NCBI GenBank assembly: GCA_948099385.1
Contig: CANUEZ040000068.1
Coordinates: 392,001-456,000 of the forward strand
Source: Fasciola hepatica
Taxonomy: Eukaryota; Platyhelminthes; Trematoda; Plagiorchiida; Fasciolidae
Reading direction: 5' to 3'
DNA: 64,000 nucleotides
Under the pieces are notes generated by a model. That model was not told the origin of the DNA. It saw only the letters and a program-made list of their open reading frames with translations, and did no database searches. Positions 12,077 through 22,176 of this stretch are shown in pieces. Made by a program: the position numbers and the translations under genes. Every line of letters starts with the position of its first letter. The first letter of the stretch is position 1.

Positions 12077-12348
12077 GCTAGCTGCGGCGAAGCATGATCA
12101 GCATAATACACGGTTATCCTGCCTTTATAGACCTGTGACAAGGTGCTGGATTCACTATATTTCACTTCGTAATGAACTTCAACTGCTGACGATTCATCGC
12201 AAGAATTAATCAAATACCCAGTGTTTGACTGGTTTTCCGTGTATAGCCAGGCTTTTTCACTACTTAATGAATCACTGGTTAATGAAAAGAGTAAAACGTC
12301 AGTACTTCTTTCAGATTTCAGAATTATGGGGTTTTCCAAAGTCACCAA
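12077..12348 (-). CDS. Candidate internal exon, TMEM131-like
   Basis: The minus-strand frame reads 90 residues without a stop from an AG at 12349-12350 to a possible donor GC/GTGAAA at 12075-12076. The peptide alternates hydrophobic and polar residues like a beta-sandwich. It begins VTLENPIILKSERSTD and ends with SQVYKGRITV then SPQLA. From memory, human TMEM131 (a transmembrane protein implicated in collagen secretion) has a segment reading PITLK near the start and SQFSGKITV further on, followed by a S.KLE.PY phrase, in the same order. The fluke peptide would carry about 30 extra residues between them. The acceptor is weak, with a purine-rich tract. I could not find neighbouring exons. It is an isolated resemblance, better than chance by eye but unproven. 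Confidence 0.35.
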
Positions 12349-12397
12349 CTATGCCCTTGTTTACAGTGTGCATACTATTGTTTGGTTCGTTTTTTGA

Positions 12398-13340
12398 GTG
12401 ACGAGATCTGTATTTCAGTTCACATACAGTCTGAGACAAATTATGAACATGGTGCGTAACTCCCTACGCCTCATCCACCTCTCTAGAAGTCACTCCAGAC
12501 TCCTCGATCATTTGAAGCTCCCATTTTATAAATTCTACCGTCACCTTGACAGACAGTGCTGGGAGAGCCTTAGAATGAAATCTTTCAGAACTTTCTAATT
12601 AACACCCAGTCGGTTCACTGATACGTTCCTGAGCTTCCAAAGTGGGCCCAGTTTGCATCATGAAAATTTCATGTCTAGCGACCCAGTAGGTGAGTGTGTT
12701 TATGTGTGCTACACCATATAATAAAAAAACATTCCTCTGGTGACCTTGATCGTGTGAAAATTGGGTGTAAATTTATTGAACTAATTCTTCCGCTCTTTTC
12801 TCACTCAGTCATTTCAGTAGAATACAGAAATGGACTCCAAGCCAACGATTTGATCTCATGGGAAAAAAGAGACCAAAAAGTTGTAATGTTATTCTCTTAA
12901 TTTTTTCTAACCGCTTCATGCATAATAATCTAACGTGCAAAAGAACAACTTATGACGAACGAAATGACTGTGCTGATAGTTTTTGTGCAAAGGGAATAAA
13001 ACAGCTTATATGGATCGTACCTGCTTCAGCAAGAGATTAGGAACACAGTGCAACATCACTTCCAACCCCACTGTTAACAATGTTACAATGGCTGGTCTGT
13101 GTGTTCAATTATTTTTTGGTGTCTGTTTGTCGTAGTTTTCACAACAAATACATGTGATCACGATTGTTCAAATTATGCCATCGAAACATCTCAGTGAAAT
13201 CTTACCGTCAAGTAAAAGTTGTTTTCTATCTGTGATGACTACTCCAATGATATGAAATCAGCGACTTAGTGGCTGGACTGATAGTTTCGCGTTCCGCAAA
13301 TTCTTTGCTTCAAACTCCATCCGTTTTCCATACTTTGCAT
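12398..13340. other. Unassigned stretch
   Basis: Short plus-strand frames at 12398-12598, 12694-12900 and 12858-13040 overlap and show no domains. This may be intron sequence of a gene on either strand. Confidence 0.4.
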
Positions 13341-13344
13341 TTAG

Positions 13345-13454
13345 GTACAGATGCATTTCAAACGGGCATTCTGATTGCATACCAATGGCTGGAGGCAAGA
13401 GATGTATTACTTCCAAGACACATTTTGTTCAAGTTTATTGTGTGGTATCATCCG
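13345..13454 (+). CDS. Candidate exon, open in two frames
   Basis: A pyrimidine-rich tract ends TTTGCATTTAG before 13345, and a strong donor, CCG/GTGAGT, follows at 13455. The 110-base segment between is open in two frames. One gives a peptide with four cysteines (RCISNGHSDC, KRCITS, VYCVV), suggestive of a secreted disulfide-bonded segment. The other gives GILIAYQWLEARDVLLPRHI-type sequence. If the donor is not used, the cysteine frame continues to a stop at 13567 and gains an N-glycosylation sequon (NST) and two more cysteines. I do not recognise either peptide. Confidence 0.2.
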
Positions 13455-15930
13455 GTGAGTTACAAGATAATTCAACCGCTACAGTCCAAGCGAGTTGTAT
13501 GGTCATTGTGCCTTGTCCATTATTGTGGTTCTTCTATCCCTCACACAAAATGGTTATTGCCACATGAGCACATCTGATAAATTGTTATTTTTTTATGAAC
13601 CCAAGTACTTGTGCGTTCCACTTTATTCTGTTATCCACTTCCAAGAATATATGCCAGAACATAAAAAATTACCTCCATAAACACGTATATTACTACGAAT
13701 CAAAACTTCTGAACTTTTCTCTCCTGATTGATAACACAGATCATATAACAGATCTTCCTCTTTGTTGTTTTCAATCCAAGTAACATCAAGATAAACACAG
13801 TATATCATAGACATGCAATCTATCTCCAAGAATGAGGAAGTGGCAACCAAAGCAAAACAGTTAAAACTTCAGGCAACGTCGGACAATTGAAATTTAATAA
13901 ATGTGTGAAGAAATCGATGCTTCAAAAAAATAAAACTTCACTCAGGAATTTACCTGTGAGTTTATCGAAAGAGGCAAATATTGACTAAGTGCAACGACCA
14001 CAAACTTAATAGAAAAACCTACTTGGTGACATATGTTAGATTTTGTTGCTTCTTGAAAATCAGCCAAAGGAAATTTGGCAATGTCAAGAACGAGGAGAAT
14101 AATTATTCGGGTAGCAGGCAATGCTGATAGGTATCGGTCCAGGTGGCTTAAATGACCGCCGTTCGAGTACCTTTGATGATTTGAAGCTGTTAGTCATTGA
14201 ACTGAGGATGCAGTTGCAGACGGATCAGACGTTCATCCATTAGAGGGTCTAAATCGATACTCCTACCTTTCCATTGTTGAGAGCTTCGGTATTCTGTTGG
14301 TAATTACCATGATTTGAGTTCGAAAGATACTTGATCACAAACAAAGAAATGATAATATTACTAACTGAATAAAGATGACCCACGGAGAATGGCATTTCGG
14401 CATTTCCAGTGATGTGCTACTGTTCTCTTCAATGCTTCCAGTGAAATACAAACTAAATAGCAAACTGTGACATACACATTTTCCATCATTCCTCCTGACA
14501 CAATTAGAAGCGCTAACAGAAAGTCATGCCGCGATACATGGTTTAGTTAGTAGAACTTTGAGACCAAAGAAGAATCACTTTATAACAACCAGAGACTGGA
14601 AGACACGAAAAACAACTACAGTAGAGCCCTAGTCACAAATGGTCTTCGGCTTACGGTGGATAAGATAAGATGCCATTGGACGAGTTAGTTGACTCACGTC
14701 GAATGTAATTAGGAGAAACTTCAACGAATGCATCCAGTAACGATGAAACACTGCTAACCAACAGGACAGTATGGGCTTTGCGGTACACATGACTGTTCAT
14801 TTCGGATACTGAATTCGTATTTCTGATATTATTGGCATTTGAATAAAGTCGTAGTTTTTCGAGTTAACGAGAGAGCAATAAAAAGTATGGAACACAAACA
14901 TACTATGACACGCGTAAAAGCCTATTGGCGGGTAATTAATACGCAGGTGGTTCGAGTAATATTTGTTTTCCCATGTGGTATTGGCTGTTGATCCACGAAA
15001 TCCCGAGAATAGAAAAGCAGGGGTATTCATTTAGATGCGTACTTTTGCCATGATGTACGATATGTATGTTATGATCTGGTTAACAAGATGTTGCCATTTC
15101 TTTATACACTGTCATTTGTTCAGCGTCTAGAGAAATCACTGGGTAATGTATGCTACTTTATGTGCATTATTTTCGCTTCCAACTTTACAGTTCGAAAGCA
15201 CATAATTGGGAACCATTATCAGTGGCATACGCATCTGAAATACCTTTGCAGCGGAAACACTTACTTAAAGCCTGGATCACAGCGATGTGGCTGGCGTCGA
15301 TGCTAAAAATACCTGAAGCCATTTCGAATGGAAAGCAGTCAGCACGAGGACATGGCATTTATGCCGCGTTATCATCTGATCCCTGCGTTTCAGCGTCCAA
15401 ATCTGTCCGGTGCTCTTGATCACCGCACGGAAGAAGGATATTTGGTAGGGGTACTAAAATAAATTTACAACTACTGGAAGAAATTTCCGGTGTATACCTC
15501 GGCTAGATGTGAGTCATTCGGGTCTCACACATCATGATGAAGTGGTTCGTAGCTCATTCGATGTTAACCTGAAATCGAAGCAATGTTTCAAATAAATCGT
15601 TTGAATAACTGCTCGGCAGTCGCCCAGTCCTAACCACTAAGCGAACAACTTCGAATGCCATTGTTTCACATCACATATGTTTGATGTCGTCGAGGTGAAA
15701 CTAGGTGCTATAGATTGTCAGATACCTGTCTAGTTGGCCAGCGGTGGTCAACTGGTCCTAATGGTGTCCTTTCAACCCTTCCGCCTAACCCTCACCTTAT
15801 CGGCCTCGGTCACTTTCCCCAGCTGAAAGCCTCAAACTGGCTCCAACCCCCTTCCTGAAGTTATGTGCCATTATCATGTAAAAGAAGGAAGTACTATAAG
15901 GAAATAAAAAGACGGACAATAAGAGGAAGA
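13455..15930. other. Unassigned stretch
   Basis: No recognisable element. The minus-strand frame at 13623-13850 is acidic (IENNKEEDLLYDL) and could be part of an exon ending at a GGAG/GTAATT donor. It matches nothing known to me, and its phase does not fit the TMEM131-like candidate downstream. Plus-strand frames at 15088-15419 overlap each other and lack motifs. Confidence 0.45.
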
Positions 15931-15935
15931 AATAC

Positions 15936-16042
15936 CTCCCCAGTTCTCGCTGGTACTAATAAAAAATCCTCCTGAATACAAACTACATTTATTCTAGTTG
16001 CTCGACACATGTATTCACCGCAGTCATAGGCTCCTCCTAGTT
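15936..16042 (-). CDS. Candidate exon with immunoglobulin-domain signature
   Basis: On the minus strand a good acceptor (ATTTTTTGCAG, AG at 16043-16044) opens a frame reading ELGGAYDCGEYMCRATR. It continues to a donor GGGGAG/GTATTT after 107 bases. The phrase D-x-G-E-Y-x-C-R-A-T is the signature around the second cysteine of I-set immunoglobulin domains, found in titin-like, hemicentin-like and cell-adhesion proteins. What follows (INVVCIQEDFLLVPARTG) does not clearly show the usual final strand. No partner exon with the first cysteine and tryptophan was found nearby, so a chance match or an isolated exon of a large gene are both possible. Confidence 0.3.
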
Positions 16043-16216
16043 CTGCAAAAAATACTTTGCGCGCATTACTCATCTCACCTGGGTTTGTCCCGCTAAGCAC
16101 CACACAAATTTCTGGTTGACAGAATCCACGTTATGAACATGCACATTGTGATAAATTGATAGCTATCTTTATGAAATTACTGCGAATTTATTGAAACAAG
16201 TTACCTTTCCCTGCAG

Positions 16217-16283
16217 TGAAATTAGGCCCAGACCAGGACTTGTTACACAGAAAGTACAGTCTCGCTGTCCCAATTGCCTCAGA
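16217..16283 (+). CDS. Candidate short exon with CPNC motif
   Basis: The acceptor TTTCCCTGCAG (AG at 16215-16216) and donor CAGA/GTAAGG bound a 67-base segment. In one frame it gives 22 residues ending LVTQKVQSRCPNCLR. A Cys-x-x-Cys pair after a basic stretch is typical of small zinc ribbons; TMEM55-type phosphatases have a similar RCPHC phrase. The same frame reopens at 16305-16700 with a 20-residue hydrophobic run (IMVLTTLTAIVSLVMLVSNL). No intron joining them convincingly was found. Opposite-strand frames also cover the region. Confidence 0.2.
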
Positions 16284-16304
16284 GTAAGGTATACTGTATG
16301 AGTT

Positions 16305-16700
16305 TTGAATTTCACACCAATCAACCGAAAAAGAGTGATGTGGTTCTTCCCGTTGATGGCCTCCAAAGGTGGAAGTATCGACAATACATCCACGTCGCCC
16401 CAGGAATTGTGTGTCCTTAGGTTGAAATCAGTGCACTTGATCATCGAGGCCAGAACAAGGATTATGGTTTTGACAACTCTGACAGCAATCGTTTCACTGG
16501 TGATGCTGGTGTCAAACCTTTATAGCATAAGATACCTAAACTTTCAGCGAATTGGACGACAGGATTTAGACGTTTTTTCTGTGAACGTTTTTGCTCACAC
16601 ACCAGACGCTCCGAGCTCAGCGGATTCGACCTGTGGAGCCTCGAACACTTCTGCACTAACAGAATCAGGGATTAGACACCCACTTCAGAAGAGACTCTAG
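16305..16700 (+). CDS. 131-residue frame with one hydrophobic segment
   Basis: This open frame contains a run of about 20 hydrophobic residues at residues 54-74, followed by basic residues and a Ser/Ala/Thr-rich tail. That would suit a single-pass membrane protein, but no family is recognised and no splice or poly-A signal supports it. Two other frames across the segment, one on each strand, are also partly open. It is possibly spurious. Confidence 0.15.
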   Translation: MNFTPINRKRVMWFFPLMASKGGSIDNTSTSPQELCVLRLKSVHLIIEARTRIMVLTTLTAIVSLVMLVSNLYSIRYLNFQRIGRQDLDVFSVNVFAHTPDAPSSADSTCGASNTSALTESGIRHPLQKRL

Positions 16701-17395
16701 TGGATGCCTTGGTACGAATATATGTCGCTTAGTAAACTTTGACCGATAATGACTGAGGGAATTCGTTAGAGTTAAGGTGTACGGGAGTAACAGAGTATAC
16801 GTTCATTATTCTATCCTGATAGGTGATTAGCGATATGATAACCTACCACGGAGGCTTTACAGCCGACATCTTTTGGTTCCCGAAAAAGGCTGTTCGTGCC
16901 AATTTTCCTTCCTGAATTATATCACAGGTGGTAACCATACAGTTCCGGTTCCGGGGAGACACATCAGACAAGTCGCACTAAAAAGGCAAAAGCACTTCTA
17001 ACCATGGATTCACGAAAGCTTAAGCCATTTGAGTGAGTAGACATGCACAAATCATCCTACAACAGACTTTCTAGTGCTACTTATTAACTCGTCTTCTATC
17101 CAGTTTCACAGAGAATTATTATTGAAATCCCCTCTTTTAAATGAATGGAGAATACTCGAGTCGGTGGACAGATGTGAACGTGTATTTCATATATCGTGGC
17201 ACCGAGGCCGTACCGGTATCAGAAGTACACTGAATGCAAACGAGCACAACCGCGAAGCAGAAAAAAAACCGAAAACGTGTACGGTCGACGATAAGCCGAA
17301 AGCAAAAGTGATTCAAAACCGAGGGCCACGGAAAACACGGGAAGGTCAGCTCTGTTAAACGTACTCAGATCGGAACCATGTGTCAGAAAAGATGG
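16701..17395. other. Unassigned stretch
   Basis: No recognised gene. A lysine-rich frame at 17074-17358 (plus) is opposed by an equally long minus frame. The segment abuts the repeat that flanks the gypsy element and may belong to it. Confidence 0.4.
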
Positions 17396-17760
17396 TAGAG
17401 AAAGTAGGTCCAAATTGGTGTCCCGAAAATGCTTGTTTTCTTAGCATGATCCAGGTCACTACAAGCCAAACACTAGAAAGCGTGGAGAGATTCGAATAAA
17501 TTTATGGAGGTATAGACATACAAACGACATTCGTGCTCGTGAATGCCTGCCAGATACGTAAATGCAATTATGCTGGTTGATGCTGACCGGCAGAATCCTT
17601 GGTGTGCAGGAACCGTAGAATGTTGGTCGAGCGTAAACCAAATTCGTGGCCAACGACATTGGTTGCATGAGTCTTTATCCAGCTATCTCACACCAATAAC
17701 GTCCAGCGTCGGGTAACCGTTGACCAGTATGATATTTGCGATCCAAATCGGTAGGTTCAT
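17396..17760 (-). repeat. Repeat flanking the gypsy element, copy 1
   Basis: It shares blocks in the same order with 22177-22500. These are GAGAAAGTAGGTCC versus GAGAAAATAAATCC, then GAAAATG..CATTTTCT-like, GATCCAGGTC.CTACAA, GACCGGCAGA, and a block near AACCGTTGACCAGT. Identity is roughly three quarters by eye over the best 80 bases. Reading the minus strand gives scraps such as CSDLD followed by FWTLFW-like phrases, so it may be the untranslated or coding end of another retroelement. The minus-strand phrase DAGRYWCEIAG at about 17678-17710 looks immunoglobulin-like but lies inside this repeat. Confidence 0.55.
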
Positions 17761-17930
17761 CAGTGACGAGGGACGACAGTGGTAGGGCCGAACCAGAATT
17801 CAAACTTGGTTGCTTAAATTCTCTGGGTTTCGTGGGACCAGCGATGCGTAACATTCGCCAAAATTTCATGGAACGGAAAGAGACACAAAATGATCGTCAA
17901 AAGTGTGCAGTAATAACTAATGATATATGT

Positions 17931-18392
17931 TGAGTCGTGTTGAAGTGACAAACACGAAAATTATTACCGCGAAGTGCGAGATCAGGATCGTATTTTTCCT
18001 AGTCGCGGAAACTTGTTGGGTAAAAGATCTCCCGACTAGATTGTGAGACAGAAGCTTTATTCACGGACGAGTTTATAGGGGGTGCTCTGTTGACTTGAAC
18101 GTCAGACAGTATGCTCATGCGAGGACGTGGCTGAGCCAATCGAGTGCTGACTGGAACGTGAGACGACAATCTTATTCGAAGTCGTAGCAGGCAACGCTAA
18201 CTGCAGGCCCTGACGTGACACGGAAATGTCGTCTGCAGGTAGTGCATAGTTAGGATTGGATCTCTTGTCAGCAGGTAATGCGCTATCACCAACGTATGCG
18301 GCTGTGAGACGAGTGATACTAACTCCATCGACGCCTTCGTGTCAGTCGAACTCAAAGGTCTCATCGTGACGAGAAATCACGCGAAACAAACA
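17931..18392 (-). repeat. Probable 3' LTR of the gypsy element
   Basis: It lies directly downstream of the integrase. On the minus strand the segment can be read from a TGTTTGTTTCGCG start (near 18392) to an end in CACGACTCAACA at 17931, giving TG...CA ends and about 462 bases. CsRn1-type LTRs are, from memory, a little under 500 bases. It contains an AATAAA signal at 18056-18061, as expected for the U3/R part. The segment is more GC-rich than its surroundings and has no coding frame. Boundaries are guesses because no second LTR exists here for comparison. Confidence 0.5.
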
Positions 18393-18482
18393 CTCTTAGA
18401 GCCGTTATACTGATTTGGCTAACGAATCAACACGAGTGAATACATTCGAACAAGTTTCGAGTTGGGTCGGAACAAAAGCCTA

Positions 18483-19475
18483 TCATCGTTCCGTTCGAGT
18501 ATTTGTGAGAGCGAGGTTTTGCATGTACGTAAACAAATGGTAAAGGTAAGTCTGTACGGCAAGTGAATCTTCACTCTGTGATCTAAAGACTTCCCCAGGC
18601 AGTCGTAATGTCGTGTCGTAGACGAGTTCTATAGTGGAACACTGGATGTCTGCCTTTGAGCAAGTCCTGATACCAGGCAAAATTAGTAGCAACGTTTCGT
18701 ACCAGTAGGGGCTCTCATGTGCTTTAAGAGCCGATTTGAGTTGGTGATGAAAACTTTGTACTAAACTATTCGAAGCTGGATAGTGCGCGCTCTTGCGGAT
18801 GCTTTCAGTACCCAGCATGTGAGTTATTGCAGAGACTAGATCGGACTCGAATTGTTGCCCTCGATCGGTAGTGACAGTAGAAGGACAACCAATTATTGCC
18901 ATCCATCCTTTCATCAGAAGTTAAACCACTGACTCCGTCTTGACGATAGACATAGGAATAGCCTTGACACACTTCGTAAATATATCAGTGCGCGTTGGTA
19001 AACATGTATACCAGTGTGATTGGGTCAATGAACCCATAATGTCTACGTGGATATCACCGAAGCGAACATCGAGCTTAGCGAACGTACCGATAGGTGGAGA
19101 TACATAGCTATACACTTTATGTCAACGACATTAAAACTATTGTATTGCCCACATACGAACATGTTAATTCATGGAAGGACAGACGTATCGTGCAACTGCT
19201 AGTCGGAGATTGGCTTCGATGCCTGGATAGGAAGATCCATGTAGGGTATCGAACACGAGAAGCCGACAGATAGAGGGTACGACTGGTCGTAGAAGGCCAG
19301 TTGACGTGTCACAGAGGAAAGTCCTAGCACCGATGGCCAAAGGTACGCAATGACACTGTAGAGACGATGACTGAAAAGCTTCCAGGCATGGCTTGTCCTG
19401 CGCCTGTGCTGTAGCCATGACAGGGATGCCTAAAACGGGTGACTTATAAGCATCAAGTGGAACATGCGACTTCAC
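18483..19475 (-). pseudogene. Gypsy integrase (broken)
   Basis: There are three frame segments. 19164-19475 carries the region before and around the zinc-binding domain, ending FDTLHGSSYPGIEANLRLAV with R.VCPSMN. 18921-19115 carries the start of the catalytic core: FGDIHVDIMGSL with the first catalytic Asp. 18483-18914 carries IGCPSTVTTDRGQQFESDL with the second Asp, then the SAHYPASNSLVQSFHHQLKSALKAH segment, where the usual Glu of the D,D-35-E triad (normally V-E) reads as Gln. Integrase joins the element's cDNA ends to host DNA. Frameshifts and the Glu-to-Gln change make this copy inactive. Confidence 0.85.
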
Positions 19476-19499
19476 ATCTGCAACTCATTTCGACTCACC

Positions 19500-20200
19500 T
19501 TTTGCGTGTCGTGGATTAGTCATGAACTGAGCAATATAGTCGAGAGTTTTGACTTCGTGTGAGGAGTATAAGTGAGACTCAGTGTACAATGAATACGTCA
19601 GAGGCTTGTGGTCACTACATAGGATAAAATATCAACATTCGCCTGCTTAGTAGAAAGGTGTGACGGCATTATCTGCAGCCGGTAGTTCGCGACCGAAAGC
19701 ACTACATTTCGTTTCCCTGGGACTGGGACAGCAAGAAAAAAACTCTCATGGTTCACAAATCCCAGAAACAGACTGTTGCAGGACCGCTCTGATCACAAAG
19801 TCGGATGCATCCACCGCTGTGCTGGGCACATTGTGAGCGTGGTCTGCGCTGATGTCGCTTTAGTCTCCGAGACCACTGCTCGTGCGGCATCCGTAAGCAT
19901 GAAGTAGGTCAGTTAATGGAAGCAAATTTTCAGCAGCATGGGGTATGAAACGACGACAGAAGCTAGCTTACCCCGAAAATGCCTTAAGCTCCTTGACTGA
20001 GGATGGTACGGCTTAATCTAGAGTAGCGCGCACTTTAACCATGCAAGACTTATTACCCTCTTGAGTGATCTTTTCAACGAGGAACAGAAGTTCCGGTTTG
20101 CCAAGTTCACATTCATCGGGATTGACTATTATTTGGTTTTTGGACTAAAGCTGAGATGGTAGCGTGAAATGTTGAAAATGTTCATTCACGCGTGATTATA
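19500..20200 (-). pseudogene. Gypsy RNase H region (broken)
   Basis: Near 19500-19620 the minus strand reads DHKPLTYSLYTESHLYSSHE and then LDYIAQFMTNPRHAKG, the end of the Ty3/gypsy RNase H domain. RNase H removes the RNA template after first-strand synthesis. Upstream toward 20200 the frame is lost to stops and shifts, though scraps remain. It sits between RT and integrase as expected. Confidence 0.65.
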
Positions 20201-20700
20201 CGATTAGCAAGTCATTGACCTAGACGTAAACAAATTTCATCCTCGTCTAACGCTGCCGATGAATCTCTGGAACGTCTGAGCAGCATTTCGAAAACCAAAA
20301 GGCATACGTAGGAACATGAAAAAACTAAAAAGGTTGGGATAGCGGTTTTCTCCATATCTTTAACGGCTACTGGGATTTTGTGATAAGCTCTTACAGTCGT
20401 GCCGTGAAGTGATGCCATAATGTTGTGTGTGTGGGGTATCGAATAGCTATCACAATGGGTAACCGAGTTTACTGCGCGGTATTCGCCTCATGGTCGCCAA
20501 AATATGCTATCCTATTTTAGAATCATGTACAAAAGTGAAACCCATAGACTGTGAGAAAGACGAAAAATACCTTTAGAAAGTAGAGTGTCAAGCTCATGTT
20601 TGGCGAATGCCAGTTTGTCAGGTGCCAGTGGGCGAGTCCGTATCGTGACTGATGGTCCGTTAGTGATAATGTGGTGTGCCAAACGATCGGTCACTGCATC
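20200..20700 (-). pseudogene. Gypsy reverse transcriptase (broken)
   Basis: The frame at 20512-20694 gives HHIITNGPSVTIRTRPLAPD and KHELDTLLSKGIFRLSHSLW, the start of the Ty3/gypsy RT domain. The frame at 20212-20418 gives VRAYHKIPVAVKDMEKTAIPT and a degraded FGL.NA segment. The catalytic box at about 20205-20235 should read YVDD. Here the minus strand gives FVYV, a stop, then VNDLLI, so the box is interrupted. A further frameshift separates the two halves. Confidence 0.85.
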
Positions 20701-20852
20701 TATCTATTTGTTGGGTCAAGTCAAAGTGGGGAATTTGAAAAATGAAGACTGAAAATCGTGAGGAATATTTGAAGACAAAACTATGATTCAGTGTGCATTG
20801 GTTTTATCCGCAAAACCCGTAAATGTAGTGTCCGACGAAGGATCAGTATGCT

Positions 20853-21420
20853 TCAGCGTATGTGAACCAACAAGTAATTCCTAATGCTACAGAAAGTTGA
20901 TTCCACGTATGCCTGTAGGAACGCCCAAACGGATGGACCTCCAGAATTGGCATCGTCTTGGTCCCAGATTGACCGCGAGCTGTCTTGTGGCGTAGATAGG
21001 AATGGAGGAAACATTCCCTGCGGATATCCGAAGCAAGGAAGCTCGTGGCTTGTATTTACCAACCACCAAGATAGAAACTTGGGCCCCAGTACCTAGAAGG
21101 AACCTAGCTTCGGTGTGCGAATCATATACATAAAACAAACGGTCAGCCTGTGACATTTTGCCGGTTAGTGCGGCCGCTCTTACTGGCCCGCTGAGGTTTT
21201 CCCTCAGCGTACGAACACAGCTGTCTGCACCTACGGCGGCCGGTCTGAAAACACAATGGAACCAACAAAAAGCGCTGGTAAGATGTTGAGGTTTGGAAGA
21301 GCCGTGTGAGGCTGATTCATGAAAGACGTGGGCAGTAGAGGGCGGCTGTCTGTGCCTTTGCTTGCTTGAGCTACTTCGAATGGTGGGGGCTTTCACGCTT
21401 TTTTCCAAGAGGTACAACAA
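20853..21420 (-). pseudogene. Gypsy gag C-terminus and protease (broken)
   Basis: The frame at 20887-21420 (177 residues) starts with a Ser-rich linker and then has FCWFH and a later Cys. These are remains of the CHCC finger of CsRn1-type gag, with changed spacing. After LTGKMSQADRLFYVYD comes the protease core FLLGTGAQVSIL, where the family has a DTG triplet; here the Asp is replaced, so the protease cannot work. The frame then shifts, and the protease C-terminal part continues in 20853-21062 (VWAFLQAYVESTFC). There is no methionine start with context. Confidence 0.8.
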
Positions 21421-21599
21421 TGGATAGATTGAGAGTGCCGAGGCCTCTCCAGCTATTTACTCAAGTCAACACCCAGCTGATTGTGCGATGTCGGGGCAAT
21501 GAGGGGGTTAGCTCCATTGCCGACACCGGAGACGATCGTCTCAGCCACGGAGGCTGCTCGTTCGGAGGATAAATACTCGAGGAGGGCAGTAACAGTGGA

Positions 21600-22176
21600 C
21601 TGGACATGAAAAGGTAGCGAATCCAACGACAGTTCCTTAATTACCTACGAACTCCTATCAAACGGGCCTTAAAAGGGACCGAAGGTGAACAAGGTGGTGG
21701 TTGGGTTTAGTGTCCTGGATGGGCTGTCGTACCAGTAGTTGATGTAAGCTTTCTTCAAGGGAAGGTAAGAAGTGTTTGAGAATGGCCTACTTCGGCCGAT
21801 CGTACCGCAGCTCCTGGGGAGGAGTTAGGACTAAGTCCCCAACTGAGGCAATGACATCACCAGAAACTGCCTCTAAAACTTAAAAAAACTTTGGCATTGG
21901 GTGAGAATCCTACATGCTTCCAACTGCATCTCTAATACTACGAATCAAATTTCGGGGTCTTGGGGTTTAGAGGCCACGGGTTTAAATTTACCGGCTGACA
22001 GCGAGAGGTCTGTGTCGAGATGCATTTTATCCTCAGACATGACCACGTCCAGATAATATGTCGTAAAAATATATACCGTGGAAATAAAAAAGGGATTGAA
22101 AAAGAAAGATTCACAGATTCATCAGGTCCGTGAATTACCCAGAAAGGGTCGTGCTCATCAAGTCCTAGATAAGATT
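21600..22176. other. Unassigned GC-richer stretch upstream of the gypsy element
   Basis: Where a 5' LTR and leader would be expected for the minus-strand element, the sequence shares nothing obvious with the probable 3' LTR. The segment 21640-21850 is GC-richer than average (CAGCTCCTGGGGAGG) and may be residual gag or an unrelated repeat. Confidence 0.4.

Larger units (their letters stand above)
17931..21580 (-). mobile_element. Decayed Ty3/gypsy retrotransposon, CsRn1-type
   Basis: The order on the minus strand is end of gag, protease, reverse transcriptase, RNase H, integrase, then a probable 3' LTR. This is the Ty3/gypsy order. The gag/protease junction and integrase wording match the CsRn1/PwRn1 group of fluke elements, whose gag has an unusual CHCC zinc finger. 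The element is broken by many stops and frameshifts. The protease lacks its catalytic Asp, and the RT catalytic box is interrupted by a stop. No 5' LTR is seen upstream of 21600, so the 5' end is truncated or unrecognisable. It lies between two copies of an unrelated repeat. Confidence 0.9.

Noticed and set aside
17675..17869. Minus-strand phrase DAGRYWCEIAG resembling an immunoglobulin domain.
   Set aside because: It lies within or at the edge of the repeat shared with 22177-22500, and the corresponding DNA in the second copy is not Ig-like. More likely a chance phrase in repeat DNA.
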